From NCBI GenBank assembly GCA_024638815.1, contig JAHEJM010000006.1, positions 1 through 64,000 of the forward strand: DNA of 64,000 bases, in the 5' to 3' direction. The stretch comes from Acidimicrobiales bacterium. Lineage in GTDB: Bacteria; Actinomycetota; Acidimicrobiia; Acidimicrobiales; SZUA-35. Below the pieces are notes generated by a model. That model searched no databases. It was not told where the DNA came from and saw only the letters and a program-made list of their open reading frames with translations. A program made the translations under genes and the position numbers. Below are positions 49,340-58,808 of this stretch, one piece after another. Within the stretch, counting starts at the first letter, position 1. Every line of letters starts with the position of its first letter.

Positions 49340-50260
49340 ATGGACTTCTCCGACATCGCAACATCGGAATGGGTGAGCGCCGGAGCCACGCTGCTGATCG
49401 GTGTCGCCGTCAGCTTCGTCATCACCCGGAGCATCCACACCGCAGCCAAGCCTCTGCGCATGCAGGAGGACTTGGCCAAGGTGATCTCCCGCATCGCCCG
49501 GGCCCTGATCCTGGTTCTCGCCTTGGTGCTGGCCCTCGAACAGCTCAACGTCAAGGTCGGTCCGCTCATCGGTGCCCTCGGTATCGGCGGTGTGCTGGTG
49601 GCACTGTCGCTGCAACCGGTGTTGGGCAACCTCGTCGGGTCCATCATGCTCCAGGCCCGGCGACCGATTCGCAAGGGCGACCAGATCCACAGCAACGGCC
49701 AGTCCGGGACCGTGATCGACATCAACGGGCGGGCCGTGGTGCTCAAGACCTTCGACGGCGAGATCGTGCATCTGCCCAATCTGAAGGTATTGGAGGAGGC
49801 GCTGGTCAACCAGACCAGCGATGAGCATCGGCGGACCCTCATCCCGTTCCAAGTCTCCTACGACACCGATCTGCGGGCGACGCAGCGGATCCTGGTCAAG
49901 AAGCTGCGAGACCTCGACGCCCTGGCCGGAGCCCCCCAAGCCGATGTGCTGGTCACCGGGTTCGGCGAGTCCGGCATTGATATGGTGGCCCGTATCTGGC
50001 ACTTCAGCGAGGAACTGACCAGCCGGTGGGCCATCAGCGAGTCGGCCATTACCATCCGTGAGACCCTGGCCGAGGCCGGCATCACCATCCCGTTCCCTCA
50101 GCGGGTGCTTCACCTGGGTCAGGGTTTGGATCACGCTACGGCGGAAGTCGTCACCGGATCGCAGAAGTCTCAGGGTCCGGCCGGTCTCGACGTGAACGCC
50201 AACGGCTCGCCGACGGCATCCGAGTCGCCCACCCCAGCCGGGGAGCAAACTTCGTCGTAG
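49340..50260 (+). CDS. MscS-family mechanosensitive ion channel
   Basis: VGPLIGALGIGGVLVALSLQPVLGNLVGSIMLQARRPIRKGDQIHSNGQSGTVIDINGRAVVLKTFDGEIVHLPN. Confidence 0.93.
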   Translation: MDFSDIATSEWVSAGATLLIGVAVSFVITRSIHTAAKPLRMQEDLAKVISRIARALILVLALVLALEQLNVKVGPLIGALGIGGVLVALSLQPVLGNLVGSIMLQARRPIRKGDQIHSNGQSGTVIDINGRAVVLKTFDGEIVHLPNLKVLEEALVNQTSDEHRRTLIPFQVSYDTDLRATQRILVKKLRDLDALAGAPQADVLVTGFGESGIDMVARIWHFSEELTSRWAISESAITIRETLAEAGITIPFPQRVLHLGQGLDHATAEVVTGSQKSQGPAGLDVNANGSPTASESPTPAGEQTSS

Positions 50261-50289
50261 TCCGACGCAAACGGGGCCCCCGGCCGACC

Positions 50290-51501
50290 TCAGGCCAGGT
50301 AGGACAGGGCAAGGGCGGCGTGGGCGGCGATGCCCACGGCCATGGCGTCCTCATCGATTCGCATGAGATTGGAATGGCAGGCGTGGGCCTGATTCGGCTC
50401 CACGCCATCGGGGCACACGCCGAGGAAGGCCATCAGCCCCGGCACCCGCTCCAGCACATAGCTCCAGTCCTCGGAGCCCATGATCGGCGCCGGCATGAGG
50501 CTCACCCGGTCGGCTCCGAGCACATCGGTCAGGACCCCGACCGAGAAGTCGGTGAACCCGGCGTCGTTCACCGTCACCGGGTAGCCGTAGTCGAGTTCCA
50601 CGTCGACCCGGCAGCCATGAGCGCCGGCAATGCCCTGCACCACCTGTTCGATCGAGCCCAACACCTGCTCCCTGGTCTCGGCATCGACCGTGCGCACGGT
50701 GCCGGTCAGCTCGGCCGACTCGGGGATGACGTTGGTGGTGGTGCCGGCGATGATCCGGCCCACGGTCAGGACCGCCGGTTTGAACACGTTGACGGTGCGG
50801 GTGATATGGGTCTGGAGGGCGGTGACCATCTCACACGCCACCGGAATGGGATCGACCGCCATATAGGGGGCCGAGGCATGACCGCCCCTACCGCGCACGG
50901 TGATCGTGAACTCGTCGGACGAGGCCAGCATGGGGCCGGGGCGGGTCTGGATCGACCCCGACTGCAGGTTGGGGAACACATGGAGGGCGAAGGCGGCATC
51001 CACCTTCGGGTTCTCGAGCAGACCTTCCTCGATGCAGTAGCGGGCTCCGTGGTGGCCCTCCTCCCCGGGCTGGAACAGGAACTTGACCGAGCCCCGAAGT
51101 TCGCGGCGGCGGGCGTGGAGCAATCGGGCGGCGCCGGCCAACATGGCCACATGGGCGTCGTGCCCGCAGGCATGCATGACCCCGGTATGGCTGCTGGCGA
51201 ACTTCTCACCGGTGTCCTCCGGCATGGGCAGGGCGTCCATGTCACCCCGCAGCACCAGGGTCGGCCCGGCGCCGTCGCCGATCAAGGTGGCCACCACCGA
51301 CGACACGGCGTCGCCGGTCCGGATCTCGAGGTCGAGGCCGCTGAGGGCGTCCAGGATCTTGGCCTGGGTCATGGGTAGGTGGTTGCCCAACTCTGGCTCG
51401 GCGTGGATGCGGCGACGGAGGCGGATCGTGTCAGCCAGCAGATCGCGGGCGTCGGCCATGAGCCGGTTGCCGTCGAGAGCGATGCGAGTGGTCATGGCCA
51501 C
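50290..51501 (-). CDS. M20-family amidohydrolase
   Basis: MHACGHDAHVAMLAGAARLL, FLFQPGEEGHHGARYCIEEG, MGSEDWSYVLERVPGLMAFLG. Confidence 0.93.
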   Translation of the reverse strand: MAMTTRIALDGNRLMADARDLLADTIRLRRRIHAEPELGNHLPMTQAKILDALSGLDLEIRTGDAVSSVVATLIGDGAGPTLVLRGDMDALPMPEDTGEKFASSHTGVMHACGHDAHVAMLAGAARLLHARRRELRGSVKFLFQPGEEGHHGARYCIEEGLLENPKVDAAFALHVFPNLQSGSIQTRPGPMLASSDEFTITVRGRGGHASAPYMAVDPIPVACEMVTALQTHITRTVNVFKPAVLTVGRIIAGTTTNVIPESAELTGTVRTVDAETREQVLGSIEQVVQGIAGAHGCRVDVELDYGYPVTVNDAGFTDFSVGVLTDVLGADRVSLMPAPIMGSEDWSYVLERVPGLMAFLGVCPDGVEPNQAHACHSNLMRIDEDAMAVGIAAHAALALSYLA

Positions 51502-51638
51502 AAGGTAGTTGACCGACCGAATCCGAACCCATCCGTGCTCTGCTCAACCCCCGCCCGTGATCCGGGCCGGTCCCGAATGTCCCGGCCGGTCCACGCCGGA
51601 TTTCCGCCATGGCGAACCGGAAACCGGGCGGAATTGCC

Positions 51639-51741
51639 GTAGTTTCGCGTGGTCGATTGAATGTTCACGATCAGGTCAAGGCTCGGCGACGTTTGGCCGG
51701 AGGCCAAACTCGGGGCGGCGAGCACCGTCTCGCCGCACTAG
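51639..51741. repeat. Structured intergenic repeat, copy 2 (encodes a 26-aa ORF on + at 51661-51741)
   Basis: Near-identical to 8492-8609; stem GGCGACG 51685-51691 / CGT-ct-CGCC 51726-51734 and hairpin GTTTGGCC-GGA-GGCCAAAC 51691-51709 both conserved. Confidence 0.75.
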
Positions 51742-51750
51742 AAAGGGGAG

Positions 51751-52689
51751 GTGAGAAAGATCGCCGTACTGGTCGTCGCCATGGTGTGGTTGGCGGCCGC
51801 CTGCGCCACCGATTCATCCAACGGTGCCAGCGGCACGGCCGACACGGCCTCGATCACAACCATCGACCCGGCGTCGACCACCACCGTCGACCCGGCGCCG
51901 ACCACCACCGGGTCCGAGGCGGTCGGCACTTCGGAGCCGGTCCCCCGCACCATCACCGTGATCGAGGTGTACGACCACGACTCGGCGTACACCCAGGGAC
52001 TGGAGTGGATCGACGCCGGTCGGTGGAACGGTCACCTTCTGGAGAGCGCAGGCCAGTACGGCGAATCCCGGCTCCGGATCTGGGATCCGCTCGGTGCCCC
52101 CGACGGTCCGCCGGCATCCCTGGTCGAGACCGAATTGAGCGACGACCTGTTCGCCGAGGGGGCCACCGTGGTCGGCGATCGGGTGTGGCAGCTGACCTGG
52201 CTGGCCGGCCGGGCCTTCGTCTACGACCTCGACACCCTGGAACCGGTCGACGAGTTCGATTACGAGAGCGAAGGCTGGGGTCTGTGCCTGCTCGATGATG
52301 TCCTGGTCCGCAGCGACGGTACCGACCGGCTGTGGTTTCATCGACCCGACGACTTCGAGGTGGTGGCCACGGTGCAGGTGACGGCCGAGGGTCGTCCGGT
52401 CGAAGCCATCAACGAGCTGGAGTGCGTGCCCGGAGCCGAGTCCGAGGCATCGAGGCGGTCGGCCGACGACCGGATCTGGGCCAACATCTACCAATCGAAC
52501 AGCATCATCGCCATCGATCCGGAGTCGGGGGCGGTGACCGACATGGTCGACGCCTCGGCCCTGGTTCCCCCTGGATTCGAGGGCGACACCGACCGGGTGC
52601 TCAACGGCATCGCCTACCAGCCCGACACCGGACGGTTCTGGCTGACCGGCAAACGCTGGCCCGTGCTCTATGAAGTCGAGATTGACTAG
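51751..52689 (+). CDS. Glutaminyl-peptide cyclotransferase (beta-propeller type), lipoprotein
   Basis: Lipobox LAAAC; YTQGLEWIDAGRWNGHLLESAGQYGESRLRIWD, VWQLTWLAGRAFVYD, INELECV, GIAYQPDTGRFWLTGKRWPVLYEVEI. Confidence 0.88.
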   Translation: MRKIAVLVVAMVWLAAACATDSSNGASGTADTASITTIDPASTTTVDPAPTTTGSEAVGTSEPVPRTITVIEVYDHDSAYTQGLEWIDAGRWNGHLLESAGQYGESRLRIWDPLGAPDGPPASLVETELSDDLFAEGATVVGDRVWQLTWLAGRAFVYDLDTLEPVDEFDYESEGWGLCLLDDVLVRSDGTDRLWFHRPDDFEVVATVQVTAEGRPVEAINELECVPGAESEASRRSADDRIWANIYQSNSIIAIDPESGAVTDMVDASALVPPGFEGDTDRVLNGIAYQPDTGRFWLTGKRWPVLYEVEID

Positions 52690-53142
52690 TCCGGTACGCA
52701 TTGCTGACCCTGCTGAGCCAGGGGCCGCGCCACGGTTACCAGCTCAAGGTGGAGTTCGACCGTGCCACCGGTGAGGCGTGGCCGCTCAACTTCGGCCAGG
52801 TCTACACGACCCTTCAGCGGCTGGACAAGGCCGGCCTGGTCGAGGCGGTCGGCTCCGAGAACGACAAGAATCTCTATTCCATCACCGACGCCGGCCGGGC
52901 CGATATCGACCAATGGCTGGCCACACCCGTGACCCAGCCTCTGGCCACCAGGGATTGTCGATCAAGATCCTGGTCGCCGTGGCCACCGGCTACACCAACC
53001 CCGGTCTCGGTCATCGACCGACAGCGCAACGCCACCATGGCCACGCTCCAGTCGGTGACGAGGCTGCGGGCCGACCCAGCGTCCGATGACGGCGACGCCG
53101 GCGCAAGGCGTGGCATGGCTGCTCCACCTGGATCCTGTCGGC
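52689..53142 (+). pseudogene. PadR-family regulator remnant (no start codon, several frameshifts)
   Basis: VRYALLTLLSQGPRHGYQLKVEFD...VYTTLQRLDKAGLVE in one frame, SIKILVAVATGYTNPGL in a second, VIDRQRNATMATLQSVTRLRAD back in the first, AWLLHLDPVG in another. Confidence 0.75.
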
Positions 53143-53143
53143 C

Positions 53144-53920
53144 TTGACCGTACTGACCGTGTCCGGAATCGACTCCGACCGCGGTGTGTGGGTGGAGGCC
53201 GATGGTCGCTACCTGGACTACAGCGGCACGGCCCACGACGAGGTTGGCGAGATTCTCGCCCGGTACGAGATCGAGCCCCGCATCCTGTTCGAGGTCGACA
53301 CCTACCTTGTTCCCCGGGTCGAGGACGACAACGGCGTTCAAAGGTGGTGGTCCGACCGGGCCACCGTGCTCACCGATGATCTGGCCGACGCCCTCCGGCT
53401 CGACCCCGGCGACCGGCAGGCAGCCGCTGACGGAGCCGTTCTGGTCAACACCGCCGCCGTGGGTTACGTCGGCCAAGTGCCGCCCATCGAGAGCTCCACA
53501 ACCTGCGGTTCAGCGCAGGAATACAGGTCGGCAAACCGCCAACACTTCCCGGTATCAGCGGTCGCTCGATCCTGATTGCGGTAGCTGCCATCATCTTGGT
53601 TGTGCTCGGCTGGGTCGGATCGTTGATGGCGGGCGCCGAGCAACGAGCAGCGCTTGCCACGATGGCCGACCTCGGAGCGTCCTCATCGTTGCGACGCCGC
53701 CTCCCCACCATCCAGGCCTTGATCGTGGCCGGGGTGGCCGGAACGGTGGGCTCTGTGCTGGGGACCGTGCTGTTCTTTCTGGTGACGAGGGGTGACTCGT
53801 CGGTTCCGACGTGGATCATTCCATGGGATGCGGTGGCGGTGCTGGCCTTCGCTGTTCCCGCCGCAGTCACATTGCTGGTGTGGCTGTCAGCCGCCGTCCA
53901 GATCCGGGGGCTCGACCAGG
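53144..53920 (+). pseudogene. FtsX/ABC-type permease remnant, 5'-truncated and frameshifted
   Basis: LTDDLADALRLDPGD... then frame change near 53490 to ELHNLRFSAGIQVGKPPTLPGISGRSILIAVAAIILVVLGWVGSLMAGAEQRAALATMADLGASSSLRRRLPTIQALIVAG. Confidence 0.65.
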
Positions 53921-55056
53921 TCGGCGGGATCGGCGGCCGACGGGGCGACCAACACCCAGCCCAGGGCGTCGTCGGGTTCGAATCGCCACCAGCGACCGTC
54001 GGGGTCGAGTCGTAGCTGCACTCCTGCGCTGCTGACGGCATTGCCCCGAACCCTGGCCCCCGGGCCCAGGGCCGCCACCCCGGGTTGGAGCAGCCCGGTC
54101 TCAGGCTCCCAACGTCGCCGGGACACGGCCAGGCCGGCGGCGCCTCCCTGCTCGAAAGCCAGGGCCGCCGCCGACAGTTCGTCCAGGGGCAGACCGGTGG
54201 CGGCGGCGATGCGACCCCGGTCACCGTTGACGGCCCGGCGGGCGACATCGGCTCCCACGGTGAGATCGAGATCGGACTCACCGTCGCCGGCCAGCATGGA
54301 CCGGGCCCGTTCGGCGGCGTCGGCCACCAGCTCGGCCAACTCGGCACTATCGACGGCGGCCTCGATGGGAGGGGCGACGGCCAGCGGTACCAGCCGACCG
54401 GCTTGGGCCGGGGCCGTGATCGAGCGGGTGAACGGCACCGGTTTGCGCCGATAGGCGGCGGCCGCCGATGTACCCGGATCACGGCCCCGAGCATGGTCCT
54501 GATCGTCGGTGGCCAATCCCAGGCGCTCGGCCCGGCGGTCCCGAATCTTGCGCCGGAGTTCGTCACGACCTCGACCCCGGATCAGGGCCAGGGCGAACGG
54601 ATCCCGGTCGAACACCTCGACCGAGGCGAGAGCCACAGCCGCTCCGTGGCGGCACAGGTCCCGACCGTCGGAACAGGTGCAGTGGCAGCTCACCTCCCCG
54701 GTCGATGGCACCAGGGCGGCCCGCAGCTCCTCGGTCATGACCCCGGCCAGCACGGCGGCCGACCCTGGCCCGGACCGCTCGATGGCTCGGGTCAGCTCCT
54801 CCCATCGCCCGTCGTCGAAGGTCCGAACCCCTATCTGGGCGACGTGCACGGTCGAACCGTCACCGGAGCGGGAGCCGTCGACCCGAGCCCGGATCAAACC
54901 CGGTTCCATCTCCAGCTGCTCCACCCGGCCCAGCAGCGACCGGCCGGACTCAAGGGCTCGGTCGGCGGTGGCGATGGAGGCGACCAGACGATCGAGCCAG
55001 ATCCGACCGGCGGTCACCTGGGGGTTCAGGGCCCCACCGTTCATGGCATCGTTCAT
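53887..55056 (-). CDS. SWIM zinc-finger domain protein
   Basis: CHCTCSDGRDLCRHGAAVALA SWIM motif; overlaps SNF2 gene by ATGA. Confidence 0.88.
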   Translation of the reverse strand: MNDAMNGGALNPQVTAGRIWLDRLVASIATADRALESGRSLLGRVEQLEMEPGLIRARVDGSRSGDGSTVHVAQIGVRTFDDGRWEELTRAIERSGPGSAAVLAGVMTEELRAALVPSTGEVSCHCTCSDGRDLCRHGAAVALASVEVFDRDPFALALIRGRGRDELRRKIRDRRAERLGLATDDQDHARGRDPGTSAAAAYRRKPVPFTRSITAPAQAGRLVPLAVAPPIEAAVDSAELAELVADAAERARSMLAGDGESDLDLTVGADVARRAVNGDRGRIAAATGLPLDELSAAALAFEQGGAAGLAVSRRRWEPETGLLQPGVAALGPGARVRGNAVSSAGVQLRLDPDGRWWRFEPDDALGWVLVAPSAADPADLVEPPDLDGG

Positions 55057-58000
55057 CGCGGACTCCCGGCGTTGAGATCGGTCTCGAGGTCGACCAGGCG
55101 GGCCAGCTCGGCATCGTCCAAGTCACCGATCCAGGCCTCGCCGTCGGCCGTGATCTCCCCGATGACCCGATCGGCCAGCTCCCGCTTTGCCCCCAGCAGT
55201 TCGGCCACCCGATCCTCCACCGTTCCCTGCGTCACCAACCGGTGCACGGTCACCGTGTCGGTCTGACCGATGCGGTGGGCCCGGTCGGTGGCCTGATCCT
55301 CCACCGCCGGGTTCCACCACCGGTCGTAGTGGATGACGGTGGTGGCGGCGGTGAGGTTGAGCCCTGTTCCGGCCGCCTTGAGCGACAGCACCAGCACGCC
55401 CAGCTCGCCGGCCTGGAACCGATCGACCAGCCGCTGCCGGGCCCCTGCCGACAACCCACCGTGGACGAACCCGACCCGATGACCGCCGGCCGCGAGGTGG
55501 CGTTCCAGCAGCCGGCCCATAGCCACGTACTGGGTGAAGACCAACGCCGCTTCGCCGCTGTCGACGGCGGCGGTCAGCACGTCGTCCAGCGCCTCCAGCT
55601 TTCCCGACCGGCCGTCCACGGGACCGGCCTCGCCCAGGTACTGGGCCGGATGATTCGTGATCTGCTTCAGCCTGGTCAACAGGGCCAGCACCAGGCCCCG
55701 ACGCTGGATGCCCTCGGCCCGGCCCACCTGGGCCAGTGTTTCATCTACCTCGGCCCGGTACAGCGTGGCCTGCTCAGGGGTGAGCGGCACGATCATGTCC
55801 CCCTCGATCTTCTCCGGCAGCTCGGGGGCGATGGCGGGATCGGACTTCCGTCGCCGCAACAGGAACGGCTCCAGCACCCGGGTCAGCCGGTCGGTGGCAG
55901 TGGCGTCGCCGTCCCGTTCCACCGGTACGGCCGTCAGTCGGCGGAATGTGGCCAACGGCCCCAGCAAGCCGGGCACGGCCCAATCCATGATCGACCACAG
56001 CTCGCTCAGCCGGTTCTCCACCGGCGTGCCGGTGAGGGCGATACGGGCCCGTGACGGCACCCGTCGCAGGGCCTTCGCCGTGGAGGATCTCGGGTTCTTG
56101 GCCTGCTGGGCCTCGTCGGCCACCACCAGACCCCAGTCCACGGCCATCAGGAACTCGATGTCGCTGCGGACCACGCCGTAGCTGGTGACGACCAGCTCGT
56201 CCGGCTTGAGCCCGTCGAGATCCCGAGCCTGACCGTGGTAGACGCGAACCGGGATGTCGGGGGCGAACCGGGCGGCCTCCCGCTTCCAGTTGGCCAGCAG
56301 CGAGGTCGGCGCCACCACCAGGGTGGGGGCATGTCCCGGCCCCGACTCATCGCCACCCGAACCCGAGCCCCGCTCGGCCAACAGGCAATGCAGGGCCAGG
56401 ACCTGGATGGTCTTGCCCAGACCCATGTCATCGGCCAGACAACCACCGAGGCCGAGCGACACCAGGTCGGCCATCCACCCCAGACCCCGCCGCTGATAGG
56501 GCCGGAGCTCGGCCCGCAGACCCAGCGGTTCGGGCTGTGGGCGGGGCCGGGAGAGCTCGGCCACCCGCCTGATCCACCGGGCCGGCTCCGCCGTCACCGA
56601 GATGGCCGCCGGACCGTCGTGTTCCGGTTCGGTCTGGAACCACAGACCGTCCTCACCACCCCCATCGCTCGCCCCGTCGGCGGTGTCGGCCCCACCAGCC
56701 GCCACCCCGCGGGCCAGCACGGAGGCCAACACCTCGACCGCCGACAATCCCGGGGGCGGGGCCGTGAGCCGGCGACGGGTGCCGGGGTCGAGCCGGATCC
56801 AGCGGCCTCGAACCGGCACCAGGGCTCGCTTGGCCTGACCCAGAACCCGGAGTTCCTCCACGGTCAGCGGCACCCCGTCGAGCAGGAACTCCCAGTCCAC
56901 GGTGAGCAGCCGCTCCAGATCGAATACGGTTTGCAGCGAGCCGGCCGGGGCCGACACCGAGGCCACCAGTCGGCGCTCAAGGCGGGGGGCGACCAGATCG
57001 ACCGGCCACCGCACCTCCACCCCCCGATCGGCCAGGGCGTCGAGCCGGTCGAGCAGCACCTCCAGCTGGTGATCGTCGAGCGAGACCTCACCGGGCGCCT
57101 GATCACCGAGTACATCGTCGCAACCGGGGACCAGCTCGGCCACGGTTCGCAGGCCGGTCAGAAGAACCAGTTCGGCTTCATCGCCGAAGCGGGAGGTGAT
57201 CTCGCTCGGAGCCGACCAGAACCGGTCGGCATCCACCATCAGTGAGGGATCGTCCACACCACGGAGCCGGAACCGGCCCGTCCAGGCGCCCGGTCCCTGA
57301 TCGGCCAACGCCGATGACGGTCCGGGCCGCACGCCGGCCGGCTCCGCCGCCGGTTCCATGTCGATGACCAATCGGCAGCCGGCGCAGTGGGCAACGGCCA
57401 GATCGTGGACCCAGGGCCGGAGGTGGTAAGCCCTGGTCGGCTCGGGGTCGGCAAACAATCGCAGGGAGCCGACCCGTGGTGCGGCCGGGGTACGGAGGAA
57501 GCGATCGGCCACGGCGTCGAGCACCGAGCGGACGGCGAACGCCGGGTCACCGACCAGGCGGCGACCGCTCGACCGGTCACCGTTGACCGGGACGGCGTGG
57601 GCCTCGAATGGGAGGGCGGCGGCCAGCGCCTGCACCGTGCGACGGTGATCGTAGCTCAGCGGATCGACCCGCCAGGTGTCATAGCCGTCGGGGCTGATCC
57701 AGGGCAGCACGCGCCCCTCGGCCACCAACAGCAGGGCGAACCGCACCACGTCGGCCCAGGCGTGAGCCGACGCCACGGCGTCGTCGGCCCGGCCCAATGC
57801 GGCCAGCGCATCGATGGCGCAGCCCATGTCCAGACGTCTGGTCGCCACCGTGGTGGCCCGCACCCCTCGCTTGGCCGGAACCAGCACGGTGACGTCGACC
57901 GCCTCCCCCTCATCGGACTCGAACGCCGAGAGCAGCCCGCCGGGATCATCCGGGTTCCAGCAGGCGAACCACGACGACCGTGCCGGCTCGCCGGGCAGGA

Positions 58001-58076
58001 AGGTGACGGCCCCGGCCGACAACAGTCCCGATTCCGGGCTCGACATCCCGTGAGACAATCGCTCCATCAGCGGCAT
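55053..58076 (-). CDS. SNF2-family DEAD/DEAH helicase with SNF2-associated N-terminal region
   Basis: LADDMGLGKTIQVLALHCLL, VVADEAQQAKNP, LTGTPVENRLSELWSIMDW, LSLKAAGTGLNLTAATTVIHYDRWWNPAVEDQATDRAHRIGQ. Confidence 0.95.
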   Translation of the reverse strand: MPLMERLSHGMSSPESGLLSAGAVTFLPGEPARSSWFACWNPDDPGGLLSAFESDEGEAVDVTVLVPAKRGVRATTVATRRLDMGCAIDALAALGRADDAVASAHAWADVVRFALLLVAEGRVLPWISPDGYDTWRVDPLSYDHRRTVQALAAALPFEAHAVPVNGDRSSGRRLVGDPAFAVRSVLDAVADRFLRTPAAPRVGSLRLFADPEPTRAYHLRPWVHDLAVAHCAGCRLVIDMEPAAEPAGVRPGPSSALADQGPGAWTGRFRLRGVDDPSLMVDADRFWSAPSEITSRFGDEAELVLLTGLRTVAELVPGCDDVLGDQAPGEVSLDDHQLEVLLDRLDALADRGVEVRWPVDLVAPRLERRLVASVSAPAGSLQTVFDLERLLTVDWEFLLDGVPLTVEELRVLGQAKRALVPVRGRWIRLDPGTRRRLTAPPPGLSAVEVLASVLARGVAAGGADTADGASDGGGEDGLWFQTEPEHDGPAAISVTAEPARWIRRVAELSRPRPQPEPLGLRAELRPYQRRGLGWMADLVSLGLGGCLADDMGLGKTIQVLALHCLLAERGSGSGGDESGPGHAPTLVVAPTSLLANWKREAARFAPDIPVRVYHGQARDLDGLKPDELVVTSYGVVRSDIEFLMAVDWGLVVADEAQQAKNPRSSTAKALRRVPSRARIALTGTPVENRLSELWSIMDWAVPGLLGPLATFRRLTAVPVERDGDATATDRLTRVLEPFLLRRRKSDPAIAPELPEKIEGDMIVPLTPEQATLYRAEVDETLAQVGRAEGIQRRGLVLALLTRLKQITNHPAQYLGEAGPVDGRSGKLEALDDVLTAAVDSGEAALVFTQYVAMGRLLERHLAAGGHRVGFVHGGLSAGARQRLVDRFQAGELGVLVLSLKAAGTGLNLTAATTVIHYDRWWNPAVEDQATDRAHRIGQTDTVTVHRLVTQGTVEDRVAELLGAKRELADRVIGEITADGEAWIGDLDDAELARLVDLETDLNAGSPR

Positions 58077-58208
58077 CCTACTACCGAACAACCGTTCTGG
58101 AGCGACCGCCGGGCGACCTTCGCCGATCCGACCCGGCCCCGACCCCGGCCGGGGCCACGAACCCAGCCGGGTTCGCCGTCGCCTCGAACGGCTATCGTGC
58201 TCGGAACC

Positions 58209-58808
58209 ATGCGATGTCTCGTCGTTCACGCCCACCCCGACCCGGACTCGTTCAACACCGCACTGCTCCGCCGGGTCGAGCTCGGCCTGCGGTCGGCCGG
58301 CCACGAGGTCGACACCATCGATCTCCACCAGTCGAGCTTCGATCCCTGCGTGAGCGAGGACGAGCACCGCCACTATCTCACGCTGGTGGACGACGGTCCC
58401 GACGGTCACCTCGATCCGGTGGTGGCCGACCACATGGCCCGGGTGGGGCGGGCCGAGATGCTGGTGTTCGTCTACCCCACCTGGTGGTCCGGCCTACCGG
58501 CGATGATGAAAGGCTGGCTGGAGCGGGTGCTGCTTCCCGGTTTCGCCTTCACCCTCACCGACCGGGGGGTGCGACCGGCGCTGACCAACATCCGTCACCT
58601 GGTCGGCATCACGACCTACGGGTCGGGACGGCTCGAGGTGACGGTGCTGGGCGACGCCGGACGGCGCACCATCGGCCGCGCCCTGCGCCTCCTGTGCCAC
58701 CGGCGGTGCCGGACGACCTGGCTGGCCATGCACCGCCTCGACACCGCCACCGATGCCGAACGGCAGGCCTTTCTCGACCGGGTGGAGCGGGGGGTGACGG
58801 AACTGTGA
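58209..58808 (+). CDS. Flavodoxin-fold NAD(P)H:quinone oxidoreductase-like protein (paralog 1)
   Basis: VVHAHPDPDSFNTALLRRVELGLRSAGHEVDTIDL; VFVYPTWWSGLPAMMKGWLERVLLPGFAF. Confidence 0.88.
   Translation: MRCLVVHAHPDPDSFNTALLRRVELGLRSAGHEVDTIDLHQSSFDPCVSEDEHRHYLTLVDDGPDGHLDPVVADHMARVGRAEMLVFVYPTWWSGLPAMMKGWLERVLLPGFAFTLTDRGVRPALTNIRHLVGITTYGSGRLEVTVLGDAGRRTIGRALRLLCHRRCRTTWLAMHRLDTATDAERQAFLDRVERGVTEL

Noticed and set aside
49260-49340. Possible cobalamin riboswitch near cobS or the MscS gene
   Set aside because: Spacer too short and no B12-box-like sequence; same for the cobU and mutase upstream regions.
50895-50925. GTGATCGTGAAC resembling part of the two-copy intergenic element
   Set aside because: Only ~11 nt match inside the amidohydrolase coding sequence and no associated stems; likely chance.
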